11,802 nucleotides of DNA from positions 1 to 11,802 of the forward strand of contig JANTGX010000041.1 of assembly GCA_024762755.1 (NCBI GenBank), in the 5' to 3' direction. The stretch is from Gammaproteobacteria bacterium (lineage in GTDB: Bacteria; Pseudomonadota; Gammaproteobacteria; SZUA-152). Both the position numbers and the translations under genes were made by a program. The notes below the pieces were generated by a model, which did no database searches, was not told the DNA's origin, and saw only the letters and a list, made by a program, of their open reading frames with translations. Shown in pieces: positions 5,225 through 11,802 of this stretch (the first letter of the stretch is position 1; each line of letters begins with the position of its first letter).

Positions 5225-6816
5225 GCACCACCCGACCCACACCGCAGGCCAGGCCACGTCGCCTGGGTGGCTGGGCGACCACGCGCCTCGGCCTGCACAG
5301 TCCCCTCGCCCGCCGCCTGGTCATCGGCCTGGTCCTGGTCAGTTCGGCCCTGGCCTTGCTGATCACCGCCCTCCAGCTCTACTCCGACTTGCGCCACGAG
5401 ACCCGCGCCATCCACGCGGAACTGCTGCAGATCGAGAAGAGCTTCGGCGGCAGCCTGCGGCGCAGCGTGTGGACCCTCGATGAACGTCAGATCAAGGCCC
5501 AGCTCGACGGCATCCTCGCCCTGCCCCACGTCGAAGCCGCCTTCATCGAGGTCGACGGACGGGTTCGCTGGCAGCGCGGTCGTCGCCCGGCCGAGATCCG
5601 CCTCGGCCCCGGCAGCCGCCGCCTCTCGCACCGTTTCGAACTGGTCATGCGGTACAAGGGCCGCGAGCGCCATATCGGCACCGTGGTCATCGTCGCCAGC
5701 CTGGAGCCCGTGTACCGCCACCTGATGGGCAAGGCCGCCTTCGTCCTGCTCGGCAATGGCCTCAAGACCCTGGTGGTGGTGGGCGTGGTGTTCCTGCTGT
5801 TCCAGCTCACCGTCACCCGTCGCCTCGATGCCCTGGCACGCCACGCCCGGGCCCTGGAGCTGGGCGCCGCGCCACCGCCGCTGCCGCCGGCGCGCCCCGC
5901 CGACGACCCGCGGGCCGACGAGATCGACCAGCTCAGTCACGCCCTGCACGACATGCAGGCGCGGCTGACCGAGGCCTACCAACGCCTGGCCGGGCTCAAC
6001 CAGGAATTGCGCCGGGAGTCCGAGCGCCATCGGGCCGCCTGTCGTGACCTGTCCAGCCTCAGCGAGCGGCTGGAAGACGAGGTCAAGCAACGCACCCGCG
6101 CCCTGCAGGCCAGCAACCGCGAGCTGGAGAGCTTCGCCTATGCCGTCTCCCACGACCTGCGCGCGCCCCTGCGCAGCATCGACGGCTTCAGCCTGGCCCT
6201 GCAGGAGGACCATGCCGAGCAGCTCGATGCCGAGGGCATGCAATATCTGCAGCGGGTGCGCGACGCGGCGCAACGCATGGGCCGGTTGATCGAGGACCTA
6301 CTGCAGCTCTCGCGCATCAGCCAGAGCCAGCTGCACTCCCGCCACGTTGATCTGAGCGCCATCGCCCGCGATATCGTCGAGCACTTGCGCCAGGGCGAGC
6401 CCGGGCGCCGGGTGAGTGTCAGCATCCAGCCCGGCCTGCAGGCCTGGGGAGATCCCGGCCTGTTGCGCATCGCCCTGGAGAACCTGCTCGGCAACGCCTG
6501 GAAATACACCGCCGGCCAGGATCGTGCCGAGATCGAGTTCGGCTGTCAGGTGCAGGACCGGCAACAGGTCTGCCATGTCCGCGACAATGGCGCCGGCTTC
6601 GACATGCGCTATGCCGACAAGCTGTTCGTGCCCTTTCAGCGCCTGCACCAGGCCGGTGAATTCCCCGGCGAGGGCATCGGCCTGGCCACCGTGGCGCGCA
6701 TCATCAACCGGCACGGCGGTACCCTCTGGGCCGAGGCCGAACCCGGCCGTGGCGCCACCTTCTACTTCACCCTGCCCGCCGCACCGCGCAGCGCCGGGCA
6801 ACCCAGCGAGGACTGA
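5221..6816 (+). CDS. Transmembrane sensor histidine kinase
   Basis: This 531-aa membrane kinase has, in order, TM1 (about 33-55), a periplasmic sensor region (about 56-170), TM2 (about 172-197), a HAMP-like stretch and coiled-coil linker (about 198-300), a dimerisation domain with phospho-accepting H311 in SHDLRAPLRS, and the ATPase domain with N-box NLLGNAWKYT (421-430), G1 DNGAGF (455-460) and G2 GEGIGLATV (483-491). The SHDLRAPLRSIDGF and GIGLATVARIINRHGG sequences resemble the Cph1/bacteriophytochrome-type kinase class. No receiver domain is fused, and no response regulator is adjacent. The only start that keeps TM1 well inside the reading frame is TTG at 5221, overlapping the upstream stop by 4 nt. 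No Shine-Dalgarno is obvious, consistent with translational coupling. The upstream periplasmic protein is the natural candidate partner for the sensor domain. The histidine kinase call is secure; the signal is unknown. Confidence 0.92.
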   Translation: MSTTRPTPQARPRRLGGWATTRLGLHSPLARRLVIGLVLVSSALALLITALQLYSDLRHETRAIHAELLQIEKSFGGSLRRSVWTLDERQIKAQLDGILALPHVEAAFIEVDGRVRWQRGRRPAEIRLGPGSRRLSHRFELVMRYKGRERHIGTVVIVASLEPVYRHLMGKAAFVLLGNGLKTLVVVGVVFLLFQLTVTRRLDALARHARALELGAAPPPLPPARPADDPRADEIDQLSHALHDMQARLTEAYQRLAGLNQELRRESERHRAACRDLSSLSERLEDEVKQRTRALQASNRELESFAYAVSHDLRAPLRSIDGFSLALQEDHAEQLDAEGMQYLQRVRDAAQRMGRLIEDLLQLSRISQSQLHSRHVDLSAIARDIVEHLRQGEPGRRVSVSIQPGLQAWGDPGLLRIALENLLGNAWKYTAGQDRAEIEFGCQVQDRQQVCHVRDNGAGFDMRYADKLFVPFQRLHQAGEFPGEGIGLATVARIINRHGGTLWAEAEPGRGATFYFTLPAAPRSAGQPSED

Positions 6817-6818
6817 TC

Positions 6819-7196
6819 ATGCCCCCGAGTATCGAAATCGCCGGCCGCCAGGTCGCCCTGCAACTCACCCCCGCCGCCGCCTCGGCGCTCGACGCCGATC
6901 ACCCGTTGACGGTGGAGATGGAGCTCTATTTCAGCTGCCTGATCCGCAAACAGGTACGCTTCCACCACGGCGCGGGCAGCGCCGACGAGGGCCTCTGCGC
7001 CACCGCCCTGCCCGGCCTGCGCCTGTGCTTCCGCCCGGTGATGACCCGCCACTGCGGGCGCGACTACGAAGGCGACGAGCCGCCACTGACCGACTTACCC
7101 ATCGCCCGCCCCGGCCCCTATGTGCCGCACTGGCTACGGCTGGACTTTCGTCATGGCCAGTGGCAGGGCGAATTCGGTTATCGCGACGGCCACTGA
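6819..7196 (+). CDS. Unrecognised 125-aa protein in the sensor unit
   Basis: I do not recognise this family. The protein is cytoplasmic by appearance: it has no signal peptide and no membrane span. It contains four cysteines (C40, C60, C70, C79) and nearby histidines (H49, H50, H78), then a Pro-rich segment and an aromatic C-terminus (WLRLDFRHGQWQGEFGY). The cysteine and histidine cluster between 40 and 80 could hold a metal or be redox-active, but no standard CxxC motif is present. The start is well supported: GAGGA at 6808-6812 precedes the ATG at 6819 by 6 nt, and the kinase stop lies 2 nt upstream. The gene is therefore very probably cotranscribed with the solute-binding protein and kinase, and may modulate that pathway. 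Codon usage matches its neighbours, which supports it as a real gene. Confidence 0.75.
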   Translation: MPPSIEIAGRQVALQLTPAAASALDADHPLTVEMELYFSCLIRKQVRFHHGAGSADEGLCATALPGLRLCFRPVMTRHCGRDYEGDEPPLTDLPIARPGPYVPHWLRLDFRHGQWQGEFGYRDGH

Positions 7197-7234
7197 GGCG
7201 GCCCGCCGGCGACTGCCGGACGCGCTCGGTGCGC

Positions 7235-7264
7235 TTCAGAAAATTCCCCGCGAGACGTTACAAC
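7235..7264 (+). promoter_or_regulatory. Weak candidate promoter for the Ser/Thr kinase gene
   Basis: TTCAGA (7235-7240) and TACAAC (7259-7264), 18 nt apart, each match four of six consensus positions. They fall in the least GC-rich part of the 103-nt gap before the kinase ATG at 7300 and would start transcription near 7271. Just upstream, CCGGC (7206-7210) and GCCGG (7215-7219) form a short hairpin without a U-run, which may attenuate read-through from the preceding unit. Confidence 0.3.
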
Positions 7265-7299
7265 CAGCAATCTCCTCCATCCGCACACCCCGGTTCTGC

Positions 7300-8721
7300 A
7301 TGCAACGACCCGCCGCCCAATGGCTCTCCGATGCCGCTCACACCACACGGCTGCACGCCCGGCGCGCCGTGGCCCTGACCCCGGCCGTGGTGCACAAGCC
7401 CCAGATCGTCCGTCACTGGCTGCTACATGCCCGCGTCGCCCAGGTCGCCCTGCTGATCGCCCTCGTCGTCATGCCCAGCCTGGCCCCCGAATACCTCGAC
7501 ACGCTCATGGCACCGGAGCAGGGAAGCAGCGCCCTGGAGCGGGTCGCCAGCTTCTTTCAGAACCTGCAGCGCGAGCCCGGCCTGCAGCCCTATCAGGTGA
7601 CCACCCGCGCCGTGCTGTGGGGTGGCTCGTTGCTGTTCGTGCTGCTGGCCCTGTGGGCCCAGCTGCCGGGCGCCGTGGTACGCGCCGGCCGGCTCGCCGA
7701 GGGACGTGCCGGGGAGGCCGAGCGGCTCGCCGCGCAGGATCCCACGCGCAGCCAGGCCCTCTATCGGCAGGCCCTGTCGCTGACCCTCGACCCGGCGCAG
7801 GCAGGCCGTTGGCAGGAGGCGCTGGCGCAGGTCTCGGCGCCAGCCGGGGCAGATGACGGCGTCCAGCAGACGGTGGTGCGCGCGGCACCGCCAGCGGACA
7901 GTACGCCGCGGGTGGGTGGGCGTTACCGGATCCAGTCCGAACTCGGCCGCGGCGCCATGGGCCTGGTACACGTCGCCCACGACGAGATCCTCGACCGCGA
8001 CGTGGCCCTCAAACAACTCGCCCCGCACCTCATGCAAGACGCCCCGTTCGTCCAGCGCTTCGAGCGCGAGGCCAAGGCCCTGGCGAAGCTCAGCCACCCC
8101 CACATCGTGCAGGTCTTCGACTTCCTCGCCAGCGAGGACGCGGCATGGATCGCCATGGAGCTGGTGGACGGCACCGAGCTGGGCGAACACTTGCGCGCCG
8201 GCGAGGCGATGGCGCCGACCCTGGCCATCGACATCGGCCTGCAACTCAGTCAGGCGCTCGACTACGCCCACCGGCAGGGCGTCATCCACCGCGACCTGAA
8301 GCCCGCCAATATCCTGCTCACCGCCGACCAGCAGGTGAAGATCATGGACTTCGGCCTGGCCAAACTGGCCCGCGCCAACGGCATGACCCAAGTGGGGACC
8401 GTGATGGGCTCGCCCGCCTACATGAGCCCGGAACAGGCCGCGGGCAAGGACAGCGGCCCGGCCATGGACATCTACGCCCTGGGGATCCTGCTCTACCTCC
8501 TGCACACGGGCCGGCTGCCCTTCATGGGCGACGCGCAGAGCGTGTTGGCGCAACACCTGTCGGCGACACCCCGTGCACCCCGTCAGCACAACCCGGCGCT
8601 GGACCCGGCCCTCGACGCACTGATCCTGCAAATGCTGGCCAAGGATCCCGCGCAACGCCCCCGCTGCATGGCCGAGGTGAGCCGGGTACTGGACTCTCGG
8701 CGCAGCCTCAGCGTGCCGTAG
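7300..8721 (+). CDS. Eukaryotic-type Ser/Thr protein kinase with N-terminal membrane hairpin
   Basis: This 473-aa protein carries a complete Hanks-type kinase domain at its C-terminus (about 209-465) with all key residues: glycine loop GRGAMG (216-221), VALK lysine K238, catalytic HRD at 330-332 followed by LKPAN, DFG at 350-352 and SPE at 376-378. It should phosphorylate Ser/Thr on cytoplasmic proteins. Membrane spans are predicted at about 46-62 and 105-123, with an extracytoplasmic loop between them and a linker (about 125-205) before the kinase. This is opposite to PknB-like kinases, whose TM and PASTA repeats follow the kinase domain. The ATG at 7300 is chosen because the longer frame from 7120 runs into the preceding gene; no good Shine-Dalgarno is visible, so the start is uncertain. 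No phosphatase gene is nearby. Substrates are unknown. Confidence 0.92.
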   Translation: MQRPAAQWLSDAAHTTRLHARRAVALTPAVVHKPQIVRHWLLHARVAQVALLIALVVMPSLAPEYLDTLMAPEQGSSALERVASFFQNLQREPGLQPYQVTTRAVLWGGSLLFVLLALWAQLPGAVVRAGRLAEGRAGEAERLAAQDPTRSQALYRQALSLTLDPAQAGRWQEALAQVSAPAGADDGVQQTVVRAAPPADSTPRVGGRYRIQSELGRGAMGLVHVAHDEILDRDVALKQLAPHLMQDAPFVQRFEREAKALAKLSHPHIVQVFDFLASEDAAWIAMELVDGTELGEHLRAGEAMAPTLAIDIGLQLSQALDYAHRQGVIHRDLKPANILLTADQQVKIMDFGLAKLARANGMTQVGTVMGSPAYMSPEQAAGKDSGPAMDIYALGILLYLLHTGRLPFMGDAQSVLAQHLSATPRAPRQHNPALDPALDALILQMLAKDPAQRPRCMAEVSRVLDSRRSLSVP

Positions 8722-8768
8722 ACGCCACCCGCCCCGGCGATGCTCGCCGAGCCCGCGGCCGGCGCAGC

Positions 8769-8777
8769 TGCTAGAAT
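8769..8777 (+). promoter_or_regulatory. Extended -10 promoter for the DUF3549-purT operon
   Basis: TGC-TAGAAT (8769-8777) is a TGn-extended -10 element with a five-of-six hexamer. It lies 48 nt after the kinase stop and 29 nt before the GTG start at 8807, giving a short leader of about 23 nt. No good -35 is seen. A small hairpin upstream (CGGCGA 8735-8740, TCGCCG 8744-8749) lacks a U-run but could separate the kinase transcript from this one. Confidence 0.45.
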
Positions 8778-8806
8778 CCACGCCTCGTCCCTGGCGGAGT
8801 CTTCGC

Positions 8807-9829
8807 GTGACCACAGTCCCTCTCACCCTGCACGACTTTCTGCAGCAGATCGATGCCCGGCCGCTGTTCTTCGATCTCGGCCGGCGCATCGCCGAGCTCC
8901 CGGCCGAGCGTCTGCTCGCCTTCGAGGAGGCCCGCGAGCCCTGGCCCTCCCCCTTCCAGCAGGCGGCCTGGCTGGGCATCCTGCTGCAACCCGCCGAGGC
9001 GCAGCCACACCTGTGGTTTCTGCGCTTCCCCCTCGACGAACGCGGCCTGCTGGTGCAGGCGACGCGCGACGAGTTCCTGCACCGCCTGCTGCAGGCGGCG
9101 GCCGAGGGCGGCGAGGCCCCGGCGGACAACCCCTTCGGCTTCACCCCCAACGAACAGCAGATGGCCTACCTGCACGCGCACATCGCCCTGCGCCTCGGCA
9201 ACCCGCCCTCCCCCCACTATGCGCATGCGCTGGAATACTTCCGCGGCGAGCAGGGATTCGAGCAGTGGCAATTCGTCGGCCTGCAGGGTATCGCCGACGT
9301 GGCGGTGCGCCAGCAGGAACATACGGCACTGCTGGCCGCGGCCCTGCCGCAGCTGCCGGCCGAGCCCTGCAACGTGCTCTGCGGCCTGCTGGAGAACGAG
9401 GCCATCGAGGCGACCCTGTTCGCGGCCATCGCCGGACGCCTGCGTCGCATGCTGAGCGACGGCAGCGAGCCGGCGAGCCTGGCCGCCACCCTGCGCGGCG
9501 TCGCCGGTGCCGGTGACCGGGCGGCGGTGATCGCCCTGCTCGGCGAGGTCTTGGTGGCGCCCCTGGGCGGCCATCCGGAGGTCCTCGCGGCCATCGCCGG
9601 ACGGGTCTGGGAGGCGCTCTACGACGATGCCCTGCGCGCCCGGTTTCTGCGGCGCCTGGCGGAGAGCGGCCAACAGGCCTTCGACAGCCTGCTCGCCGAT
9701 CTGCTGTTCCTGCCCGTCCTGCGCCCGCTGCTGCTGGCCGATATCCGCGGCAGCGACCAGCCGCCGGTCGTGCAACAGGCCGTGCAGGCCTTCGTCCAGC
9801 GTTTCGCCCAGGGAGGCAGCCGCCCATGA
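8807..9829 (+). CDS. DUF3549 family protein
   Basis: This 340-aa, mostly helical, soluble protein fits my recollection of DUF3549, a family of unknown function and similar length in gammaproteobacteria. The N-terminus MTTVPLTLHDFLQQ, the FDLGRRIAELP block (22-32) and the stretch WFLRFPLDERGLLVQATRDEFLHRLL (69-94) are the recognisable parts. The rest is a run of Leu/Ala-rich helices. There is no signal peptide or membrane span. The start is GTG at 8807, supported by GGAG at 8796-8799 with a 7-nt spacer; no other start fits the site. The stop overlaps the purT start as ATGA (9826-9829), so the two are translationally coupled. No catalytic motif is visible; partnership with PurT or the downstream vWA-like protein is inferred from context only. 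Confidence 0.72.
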   Translation: MTTVPLTLHDFLQQIDARPLFFDLGRRIAELPAERLLAFEEAREPWPSPFQQAAWLGILLQPAEAQPHLWFLRFPLDERGLLVQATRDEFLHRLLQAAAEGGEAPADNPFGFTPNEQQMAYLHAHIALRLGNPPSPHYAHALEYFRGEQGFEQWQFVGLQGIADVAVRQQEHTALLAAALPQLPAEPCNVLCGLLENEAIEATLFAAIAGRLRRMLSDGSEPASLAATLRGVAGAGDRAAVIALLGEVLVAPLGGHPEVLAAIAGRVWEALYDDALRARFLRRLAESGQQAFDSLLADLLFLPVLRPLLLADIRGSDQPPVVQQAVQAFVQRFAQGGSRP

Positions 9830-11025
9830 ACATCGGCACACCGTTGTCGCCCGGCGCCACCCGCGTGATGCTGTTGGGCGCCGGGGAACTGGGCAAGGAG
9901 GTCATCATCGCCCTGCAGCGCCTGGGGGTGGAGACCATCGCCGTAGACCGCTACGAGGGGGCGCCGGGGCAGCAGGTGGCCCATCGCGCGCACACCCTCG
10001 ACATGACCGACGGCGCCGCCCTGCGCCGGCTCATCGAGCAGGAACGGCCGCACCTGGTGGTGCCGGAGATCGAGGCCATCGCCACCGATACCCTGGCGGA
10101 GATCGAACGCGAGGGTCTGGCCGAGGTCATCCCCACCGCCCGCGCCGCCCAGCTGACCATGAACCGCGAGGGTATTCGCGTGCTCGCCGCGGAGCAGCTG
10201 GAGCTGCCCACCTCCCGCTACGCCTTCGCCGACTCGCTGAACCAGCTGCGCATGGCCATCGACGGCGGCGTCGGCTATCCCTGTATCGTCAAGCCGGTGA
10301 TGTCCTCCTCCGGCAAGGGGCAGTCGCAGATCGACGGCCCCGAGGATGTCCAGGCGGCCTGGGAACACGCCCTGCAGGGCGGACGCGTCAGCGGCACGCG
10401 GGTGATCGTCGAGGAACGCATCGAGTTCGATGAAGAGATCACCCTGCTCACGGTACGCGCGCTCGAGGCCGACGGCAGCGTGGGCACCCACTTCTGTGCG
10501 CCCATCGGCCATCGTCAGGAACACGGCGACTACGTGGAGAGCTGGCAACCGCAGCCCGTGGCCGACAAGGCCCTGGCCCGCGCGCGGGAGATCGCCCGCC
10601 AGATCACCGACAGCCTCGGCGGACGCGGCCTGTTCGGTGTCGAGCTGTTCATCAAGGGCGACCGGGTATGGTTCAGCGAGGTCAGCCCACGCCCGCACGA
10701 CACCGGCATGGTCACCATGAGCAGTCAGTGGCAGAACGAGTTCGAGCTGCATGCCCGCGCCATCCTCGGCCTGCCGGTGGACACCGCTCTGCGCGAGGCC
10801 GCCGCCAGCGCGGTCATCTATGGCGGCTGCGAGGCCAGCGCCATCCGCTTCGACAACCTCGCCGAGGCCCTGCGCGTGCCCGGCTCGGACCTGCGCCTGT
10901 TCGGCAAACCGGCAGCCCACCGCCGCCGGCGTATGGGCGTGGCCCTGGCCCGCGGCACGGACATCGACCAGGCCCGCGCGCGTGCCCGCCAGTGCGCCGC
11001 CCGGGTAACGCCGCGGGAGGCCTGA
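9826..11025 (+). CDS. purT: Formate-dependent phosphoribosylglycinamide formyltransferase (GAR transformylase 2)
   Basis: PurT is an ATP-grasp enzyme that makes formyl-GAR from GAR, formate and ATP in purine biosynthesis, the folate-independent alternative to PurN. The 399-aa product matches E. coli PurT (392 aa) over its whole length. It has the N-terminal nucleotide-fold GAGELGKE (18-25), VPEIEAIATD (79-88), TMNREGIR (111-118), the ATP-grasp segment YPCIVKPVMSSSGKGQS (151-167), EITLLTV (204-210), HFCAPIGHRQEHGDY (222-236) and EVSPRPHDTGMVT (285-297), then the C-terminal RLFGKP (357-362) and MGVALA (370-375). The ATG at 9826 follows GGGAGG (9811-9816) and overlaps the DUF3549 stop by four nt. 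The downstream vWA-like gene starts 1 nt after the stop. Purine-dependent regulation is possible, but no PurR-type operator is apparent. Confidence 0.97.
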   Translation: MNIGTPLSPGATRVMLLGAGELGKEVIIALQRLGVETIAVDRYEGAPGQQVAHRAHTLDMTDGAALRRLIEQERPHLVVPEIEAIATDTLAEIEREGLAEVIPTARAAQLTMNREGIRVLAAEQLELPTSRYAFADSLNQLRMAIDGGVGYPCIVKPVMSSSGKGQSQIDGPEDVQAAWEHALQGGRVSGTRVIVEERIEFDEEITLLTVRALEADGSVGTHFCAPIGHRQEHGDYVESWQPQPVADKALARAREIARQITDSLGGRGLFGVELFIKGDRVWFSEVSPRPHDTGMVTMSSQWQNEFELHARAILGLPVDTALREAAASAVIYGGCEASAIRFDNLAEALRVPGSDLRLFGKPAAHRRRRMGVALARGTDIDQARARARQCAARVTPREA

Positions 11026-11026
11026 G

Positions 11027-11719
11027 ATGGGCGACGACAAACGACCACCAGCCACCCGCCGGGACATCGACGCCTTTCTGCAAAAGGCCGCGGCCACGCC
11101 ACCGGCGACCACCGGGCCGGCCAAGGGGCGCCTGATCTTCGCCCTCGATGCCACCGCCAGCCGCGAGGCCACCTGGGACCACGCCAGTCACCTGCAGGCA
11201 GAGATGTTCGACGCCAGTGCACGCCTCGGCGGCCTGCAGATCCAGCTCTGCCACTACCGCGGCTTCAACGAGTTCCATGCCTCGTCCTGGCTGCGCCAGA
11301 GCACCCGGCTGCGCCAGGAGATGACCGCCGTGCGCTGTCTCGCCGGGCATACCCAGATCGCCCGTGTGTTGCGCCACGCCCTCGACGAGCGTCGCCAGCA
11401 CAAGGTCGATGCAGTGGTCTTCATCGGCGACTGCGTGGAAGAACCCGCCGACCAGTTGGGGGACCTGGCGGGCCGCCTGGGCCTGCTCGGCGTGCCGCTG
11501 TTTCTCTTCCACGAGGGCCACGACCCGCACGCGGCGAACGTCCTGCGCCAGCTGGCGCGACTCAGCGGCGGCGCCTACGGCCCCTTCGATGCCGGCAGTG
11601 CGCAGCAACTGCGCCAACTGCTGGGCGAGGTGGCGGTGTACGCGAGCGGTGGCCTGACGGCACTGGAGGACTTCCAGCGCCGCCAGGGCCATCGGCGGCT
11701 GCGCCTCGGCCACGACTGA
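11027..11719 (+). CDS. Von Willebrand factor A-like protein with MIDAS residues
   Basis: This 230-aa cytoplasmic protein has a vWA-like fold: LIFALDATASREATWDHA gives strand 1 followed by the metal-site motif DxTxS (D41, T43, S45), T109 in AGHTQI fits the second metal-binding loop, and D135 in VVFIGDC fits the third. All expected MIDAS positions are therefore occupied, although the first motif uses Thr in place of the usual Ser. The remaining strands (LGVPLFLFHEG, 153-163) and helices follow the Rossmann-like order, and a short basic tail closes the protein. vWA proteins usually mediate metal-dependent protein-protein contacts. No signal peptide or TM is visible. The ATG at 11027 follows GGGAGG (11015-11020), 1 nt after the purT stop, so it belongs to the same operon. 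The downstream gene starts 1 nt after this stop. Confidence 0.82.
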   Translation: MGDDKRPPATRRDIDAFLQKAAATPPATTGPAKGRLIFALDATASREATWDHASHLQAEMFDASARLGGLQIQLCHYRGFNEFHASSWLRQSTRLRQEMTAVRCLAGHTQIARVLRHALDERRQHKVDAVVFIGDCVEEPADQLGDLAGRLGLLGVPLFLFHEGHDPHAANVLRQLARLSGGAYGPFDAGSAQQLRQLLGEVAVYASGGLTALEDFQRRQGHRRLRLGHD

Positions 11720-11720
11720 G

Positions 11721-11802
11721 ATGCCACGCCTGCTCCTGTTGCTCGGCCTGCTGGTGGCTGTCTGGCTGGCCATCCGCTGGTTCGTGCGCACCCCACCGCG
11801 CG
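11721..11802 (+). CDS. N-terminus of a membrane-anchored protein, probably TIM14/DnaJ-type co-chaperone (3' truncated by window)
   Basis: Only 27 codons are visible. They encode a start, one strong hydrophobic segment (about residues 4-18) and IRWFVRTPPR (18-27). The WF-x-RTPP motif right after an N-terminal TM is what I recall from small bacterial inner-membrane proteins ending in a TIM14-like J-domain, which often neighbour vWA-like genes. The J-domain itself, with its HPD motif, lies outside the window, so the identification is tentative. The ATG at 11721 is 1 nt after the vWA stop and no Shine-Dalgarno is obvious, suggesting translational coupling in the DUF3549-purT-vWA operon. Confidence 0.5.
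   Translation, partial: MPRLLLLLGLLVAVWLAIRWFVRTPPR

Noticed and set aside
5173..6273. Long open frame on the minus strand opposite the sensor kinase
   Set aside because: It is antisense to a gene with complete kinase motifs; its translation shows no domain and has the Ala/Gly/Gln-rich composition expected of a shadow frame in GC-rich DNA.
7120..7299. Upstream ATG extending the Ser/Thr kinase
   Set aside because: It would overlap the preceding gene by 77 nt and add residues that look like shadow translation; the ATG at 7300 lies in the intergenic region.
8735..8749. Terminator hairpin after the Ser/Thr kinase gene
   Set aside because: The stem is only 6 bp with a 3-nt loop and no T-run follows, so a Rho-independent terminator cannot be supported.
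7423..9150. 575-codon open frame on the minus strand across the Ser/Thr kinase and DUF3549 genes
   Set aside because: It spans two well-supported genes and their promoter gap, has low-complexity Arg/Ala/Gly composition and no motifs; long antisense frames are common at this GC content.
9619..11172. 517-codon open frame on the minus strand across purT
   Set aside because: It lies opposite purT, whose identity is certain, and contains no recognisable domain.
1..11802. CRISPR arrays, insertion sequences, integrase or phage genes, tRNA and rRNA genes
   Set aside because: I saw no regularly spaced repeats, terminal inverted repeats with a transposase, cloverleaf-like segments or rRNA-like sequence, and composition is uniform across the window.

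Overview
The window is dense, very GC-rich chromosomal DNA that reads as ordinary core or near-core genome of a gammaproteobacterium. The evidence is a close YheS-type ABC-F ATPase, a PurT formate-dependent transformylase, a DUF3549 protein, a PilZ protein and an FixL/Cph1-style set of sensor kinases. A Chromatiales/Ectothiorhodospiraceae-like or other high-GC environmental lineage is plausible, but the sequence alone does not fix the genus. I see no mobile elements, tRNA or rRNA genes, CRISPR arrays or clear Rho-independent terminators.

Layout, left to right. (1) The C-terminal end of a histidine kinase (to 242) is followed by a small PilZ protein (394-693). (2) A regulatory stretch (about 700-887) holds two overlapping dyads, an extended -10 promoter and a hairpin-rich leader. 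It precedes a two-gene unit: an RNA-recognition-motif protein with an N-terminal membrane hairpin (888-1397) and, 3 nt later, a DUF2452 protein related to eukaryotic C1orf50 (1401-1901). (3) On the minus strand lie a 106-aa two-TM membrane protein (1917-2237) with its own promoter and the ABC-F ATPase yheS (2319-4265). (4) Divergent from yheS is a tight sensor unit: a periplasmic solute-binding-like protein (4481-5224), a membrane histidine kinase whose TTG start overlaps the previous stop (5221-6816), and an unrecognised 125-aa protein (6819-7196). No response regulator is present. (5) A eukaryotic-type Ser/Thr kinase follows, with an N-terminal rather than C-terminal membrane anchor (7300-8721). 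(6) An extended -10 promoter near 8770 leads into a probable operon: DUF3549 protein, purT, a small von Willebrand A-like protein with MIDAS residues, and the first 27 codons of a membrane-anchored protein that looks like a TIM14/DnaJ-type co-chaperone (runs off the window).

How the genes may work together. Groups 1, 4 and 5 are signal-perception modules (c-di-GMP, two-component, Ser/Thr phosphorylation). Groups 2 and 3 concern RNA and the ribosome (RRM protein, ABC-F). Group 6 couples a purine biosynthesis enzyme with proteins of unknown role. The most unusual items are the membrane-tethered RRM protein with its structured leader and DUF2452 partner, and the DUF3549-purT-vWA-J operon. All function statements rest on motif reading and remembered family sequences; no searches were run.
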